Assembly: GCF_019703855.1 (NCBI RefSeq)
Contig: NZ_AP024086.1
Location: forward strand, 1,074,501 to 1,138,500
Length of the DNA stretch: 64,000 nucleotides
DNA from: Desulfomarina profundi
GTDB lineage: Bacteria; Desulfobacterota; Desulfobulbia; Desulfobulbales; Desulfocapsaceae
Direction: 5' to 3'
The notes below the pieces were generated by a model. The model was not told the DNA's origin and ran no database searches. It worked only from the letters and a program-made list of their open reading frames with translations. Within the stretch, counting starts at the first letter, position 1; every line of letters starts with the position of its first letter. The translations under genes were made by a program, and so were the position numbers. This document shows positions 61,158 to 64,000 of this stretch, one piece after another.

Positions 61158-62847
61158 TTTCAAAAGCCCTGATTTTTTGCTTGACCAGGTTACGTTTTTT
61201 TTCATCCTTGAACATCTCATAAGCCTTTTTCCAGGTCTTCACAGCCATTTTATTCTGTTTCAGGGAGCTGTAGATGTCTCCCAGGTGTTCGAAAATGTGG
61301 GGGTCCCGGGGCTCCAGTTCCAGAGCTTTCAGTATTTCCTGCCGTGCTTTTTCAAAATTACCGAGGCGGTAATGGACCCAGCCCAGGCTGTCGATGATAT
61401 ACCCGTTGCCGGGTTTTAATTGTGCTGCTTTTTCAATATATTTCAGGGCTTTTTCCAGATGCACATTGTTGTCTGCCCAGGTATAGCCGATGAAATTCAA
61501 GGCTTCCGCATGGTCCGGCTTCAGGTCAATCACTTTCTGCATAATGGTCATTGCCTGACTGTGCGCACCATTTTTCTCCAGCAGAAGGCCATATTCAAAA
61601 AAGAGTTGAGGGTTTTCGGGATAAATATGCACAGCTTTATCGAGCAGGGAAATTGCCTTGTTATTTTTTTTCTGTCCCTGGTAGAAAACTGAAAGCAAGG
61701 CATAAAAAAGCGGGCTGCGTCTCTTGGGTGAAGCGATATTTTTTTCAAGCAGGTTTATTGCATCTTCAGGTTTTTTCAGTTTTCGCAGGATGCGGGTCTG
61801 CAGGTAGACGGCTTCTTCAAATATGACACTCGAGGGTGCAATTGATTGCAGGTGATGCAGGGCCAGGCTGTAATTTTTATTCTGGAAATAAATCATTGCC
61901 AACAGGTAATGCGGTTCCTGCTTTTCAGTTTTGTTGACGAGGTCAAGAAGAAGAGATTCTGCGGACGAGAGATCTTTTTTTCGCAGCAGAATTTTGGCTG
62001 CGATGATATCGATTCTTGTTTTATCCCTGCTTCGTTTCCGAATCTCTTTTAATTCTGTAAGAGCCTTGTCGTTGCGACCCATATCGAGAAGAACCTGGAT
62101 GCGACTGAGCGATGCTCTTTCATCGTCGGGATCATTTCTGCTGACGGAAGAGTATATTCTGAGGGCGTCGGTATACTGTTTCTGTTCCGCATAGAACTGA
62201 CCAATTTCAAAGGCCAGTTCTCTGGACCAGTTGAGGGCCAGGGCCTTTTCATACTCTTTAGCGGCTTCCTTTATTTTACCTTCTCTTTTCAGGGTACGGG
62301 CCAGGTAAAAATGAGCAAAATAGTGTTCATCATTATTTTTCAGCAGAAGTCGCAGTTTTTCCTCTGCAATACTGTACTCTTTTTTATAGCTGTAAAGGAA
62401 GGCGAGACGGAACTGGACATCTTCGTTATCCGGCTCTATTTCCAGGACGGCGTTATAGAGCTGGATAGCCCTGTCAGCCTTGTTTTGTCTGGCATAGAGA
62501 TTGGCCAGAAAGAGTTTGAGTCGTATGGCATCGGGACTCTTTTCAATTTCCCTTTCAAGCCAGGCAATAGCCTTATCGGTCTCACCCATCTTCAGAAGAA
62601 GAACAGGGAGTTTACGTTTGACATAATCGGCTCTCCTGTCACAGATGAGGGCCTTCTGGTATGCTTCCAGAGCTTCCCTGTACTGCTCATTGCTTTCAGC
62701 ATGGGATCCCCACAGGAAGTAGAAATAGGAGCAGGAAAGATCAGTGTTATCGTCTTCCGGTTGCTGGACGGTAGATGGGCGCGGAAAGGTACAGGATCCA
62801 AGGAGGATGCAGAACAAAAGCATGAGTGTTGCATACAGGCGGCTCAT
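61147..62847 (-). CDS. TPR-repeat outer-membrane lipoprotein
   Basis: 566 residues. Lipobox LLGSC with Cys19. The rest is built of about twelve tetratricopeptide repeats ('AIQLYNAVLEIEPDNEDVQFRLAFLYSYKKE' is a typical pair in parts), with the last ones (EIIDSLGW-type, LGNFEKARQEILKALELEP) most regular. It likely scaffolds envelope assembly together with the LolB-like protein. It starts inside the tmk stop (ATGA at 62844-62847). Confidence 0.9.
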   Translation of the reverse strand: MSRLYATLMLLFCILLGSCTFPRPSTVQQPEDDNTDLSCSYFYFLWGSHAESNEQYREALEAYQKALICDRRADYVKRKLPVLLLKMGETDKAIAWLEREIEKSPDAIRLKLFLANLYARQNKADRAIQLYNAVLEIEPDNEDVQFRLAFLYSYKKEYSIAEEKLRLLLKNNDEHYFAHFYLARTLKREGKIKEAAKEYEKALALNWSRELAFEIGQFYAEQKQYTDALRIYSSVSRNDPDDERASLSRIQVLLDMGRNDKALTELKEIRKRSRDKTRIDIIAAKILLRKKDLSSAESLLLDLVNKTEKQEPHYLLAMIYFQNKNYSLALHHLQSIAPSSVIFEEAVYLQTRILRKLKKPEDAINLLEKNIASPKRRSPLFYALLSVFYQGQKKNNKAISLLDKAVHIYPENPQLFFEYGLLLEKNGAHSQAMTIMQKVIDLKPDHAEALNFIGYTWADNNVHLEKALKYIEKAAQLKPGNGYIIDSLGWVHYRLGNFEKARQEILKALELEPRDPHIFEHLGDIYSSLKQNKMAVKTWKKAYEMFKDEKKRNLVKQKIRAFESGE

Positions 62848-63599
62848 AGTTTTTCCTGAAAGTCGGGAGATCTGGAGAGCAGGAGGGAGACATGGTTGAG
62901 AACTCGACGGTGGACTTCTTCTATGGAACCATCGGCATCAATAATTTTTATATACGGTCTTCTGAGGTTGGCAAATATCCTGGCTGTCTTTTGTAAGTTT
63001 TCCAACTGTTCAAAATCATTTGGTTTTTCTTTTCTGCCAGAGATAATTCGCTCTATTCCCTGTTGAGCAGGAAGCTGAAAAAGCAGTGCCAGATCGGGAT
63101 CAGGGGCAAAACTGTTACGTTCAAGTACCTCTTCAGGGTCAAAACCAAGAGCCCCCTGGTAGGCGGCGGTGGAAAGAAAATACCTGTCACAGAGAATTAT
63201 TTTGCCACTGTCAAGTGCCGGTTGAATCAATTCGTTCACATGTTCGCGCCTATCAGCAAGGAAGAGTTCAAGTTCTTCTTCTCTACTGGATTCCGTTCGG
63301 TTCGTGTAGAGTTTTCTGATCAGCTGGCCGTACTGTCCGTTCGTTGGTTCCCTTGTGGCAATAACAGGGAGATTTTTATTACGGAGAACTGTGTAGAGGA
63401 GTTGCAACTGGGTCGATTTGCCAGTACCGTCTGTTCCTTCAAAGACGATGAGCAATCCTTTAGCCGCTTTATGCTGATCTGAAAATTCTTCCTCAGAAGG
63501 TGTTTCAGTCGCTGTCGGATTTATATCAGTTTTATTGCACCCGGAGGGCATAAATGGTTGAGCATTCTTGTCCAGCCGTTCTGGTTTATCAGGTTTCAT
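62844..63599 (-). CDS. tmk: Thymidylate kinase
   Basis: 251 residues. P-loop [12 protein letters not shown], catalytic region ATREPT, '[14 protein letters not shown]' with the DR motif, and the LID region near RKEKPND. The kinase core starts near residue 48; the 47 residues before it are polar and unusual for this enzyme, so a later start cannot be excluded, but no better one with an RBS was found. It makes dTDP, also the sugar carrier used by RfbB. The ATG overlaps the pdxA end by 11 bases. Confidence 0.92.
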   Translation of the reverse strand: MKPDKPERLDKNAQPFMPSGCNKTDINPTATETPSEEEFSDQHKAAKGLLIVFEGTDGTGKSTQLQLLYTVLRNKNLPVIATREPTNGQYGQLIRKLYTNRTESSREEELELFLADRREHVNELIQPALDSGKIILCDRYFLSTAAYQGALGFDPEEVLERNSFAPDPDLALLFQLPAQQGIERIISGRKEKPNDFEQLENLQKTARIFANLRRPYIKIIDADGSIEEVHRRVLNHVSLLLSRSPDFQEKL

Positions 63600-64000
63600 A
63601 GATGTTGTTGCAGAGCCTTTTTTTTCGGTTGGAACTGATTTCAGAAGCCAATTGTACAGCTTCCGTGAGGCTGTCGCAACGGGCTATGCCTTTTCCGGCA
63701 ATATCATAAGCAGTTCCATGATCAACCGATGTGCGGACAATACTGAGACCAAGGGTTACGTTTACACCATCATGAAAATGAAGGAGTTTGAAAGGTATGA
63801 GCCCCTGATCATGATACATACAAATGATTGTATCATAGGTGCCATACTCAGCCGCAGTAAAAAAAATCGTATCAGGAGGAAAAGGGCCGCTAACGTCAAT
63901 ACCTTCTTCCCTGGCCTGGAGAATGGCAGGATGAATCAACAGATCTTCTTCGTCCCCGAAAAGTCTGTTTTCACCGGCATGGGGGTTGACTCCGGCGACA
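63589..64000 (-). CDS. pdxA: 4-hydroxythreonine-4-phosphate dehydrogenase, C-terminal part
   Basis: The frame runs off the window edge; about 137 C-terminal residues are visible. [13 protein letters not shown], 'GPFPPDTIF', '[12 protein letters not shown]' with the metal-binding His and '[10 protein letters not shown]' are diagnostic of PdxA. It oxidises phosphohydroxythreonine in pyridoxal phosphate synthesis. It is the first visible gene of the pdxA-tmk-TPR-lolB-like operon. Confidence 0.94.
   Translation of the reverse strand, partial: VAGVNPHAGENRLFGDEEDLLIHPAILQAREEGIDVSGPFPPDTIFFTAAEYGTYDTIICMYHDQGLIPFKLLHFHDGVNVTLGLSIVRTSVDHGTAYDIAGKGIARCDSLTEAVQLASEISSNRKKRLCNNIYET

Overview
The window looks like chromosomal DNA from a Gram-negative, anaerobic Desulfobacterota bacterium, most likely of the Desulfobulbales type. 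This is inferred from gene content: multiheme c-type cytochromes, an NtrY/NtrX pair beside a DUF4390 gene, a class II (B12-dependent) ribonucleotide reductase, a TIGR03960-type radical SAM protein, NifX-like and DUF134 genes, and many PAS/Cache hybrid kinases. No rRNA or marker gene settles the species. No prophage, CRISPR array or conjugative element was seen.

Layout. 1-2.7 kb: the end of a monoheme cytochrome gene, an orphan Fur-box promoter, an IS200-type element whose transposase stops at a conserved residue, and a twice-frameshifted NHL-repeat gene. 2.8-8.4 kb: a MerP-like HMA protein and an outer-membrane channel behind a MerR-type metal promoter, a relic of a Phd/YefM antitoxin, a PEBP protein and a large dCache hybrid kinase. 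8.9-15 kb: a glycerol-3-phosphate/glycerophosphodiester locus (DeoR regulator, FAD dehydrogenase with a frameshift in its iron-sulfur tail, a second FAD oxidoreductase, a GpdQ-like phosphodiesterase) followed by a PiT phosphate transporter and its DUF47 partner. 15.3-19.3 kb: a potDABC polyamine importer. 19.4-23 kb: trpCF, rlpA and a nine-heme cytochrome lipoprotein. 23-28 kb: repeat-rich DNA with a tRNA-Thr, cspA, an RRM protein and nrdJ. 28-39 kb: SEC-C, VanZ, hemB, ntrX/ntrY/DUF4390, NifX-like, DUF134, prfC, rfbB and rfbC. 39-46 kb: a one-directional signalling cluster of four genes (HDOD-GAF kinase, REC-PAS-kinase-REC, an orphan solute-binding lipoprotein, and a dCache-TM-AlbA_2 fusion). 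46-51 kb: sbcDC. 51-64 kb: a small zinc protein, a LysE exporter, DUF2231, an MBL hydrolase, dacB, the TIGR03960 radical SAM protein, an AMIN-domain protein, and a pdxA-tmk-TPR-LolB-like operon.

The most unusual protein is the membrane-anchored dCache sensor fused to a Schlafen/AlbA_2 domain (39415-40962), encoded 58 bases after a binding lipoprotein that has no transporter genes. It could be a one-component membrane sensor with a nucleic-acid-binding output. The non-coding DNA is also informative. There are two 225-bp copies of a TA-bounded MITE-like element 27 kb apart with four differences, one of them inside the loop of an older palindrome, and a dispersed short repeat (consensus CCTGAATCCTGCA) in many gaps. 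Three genes carry one-base deletions in short homopolymers, so either decay or assembly error must be considered.
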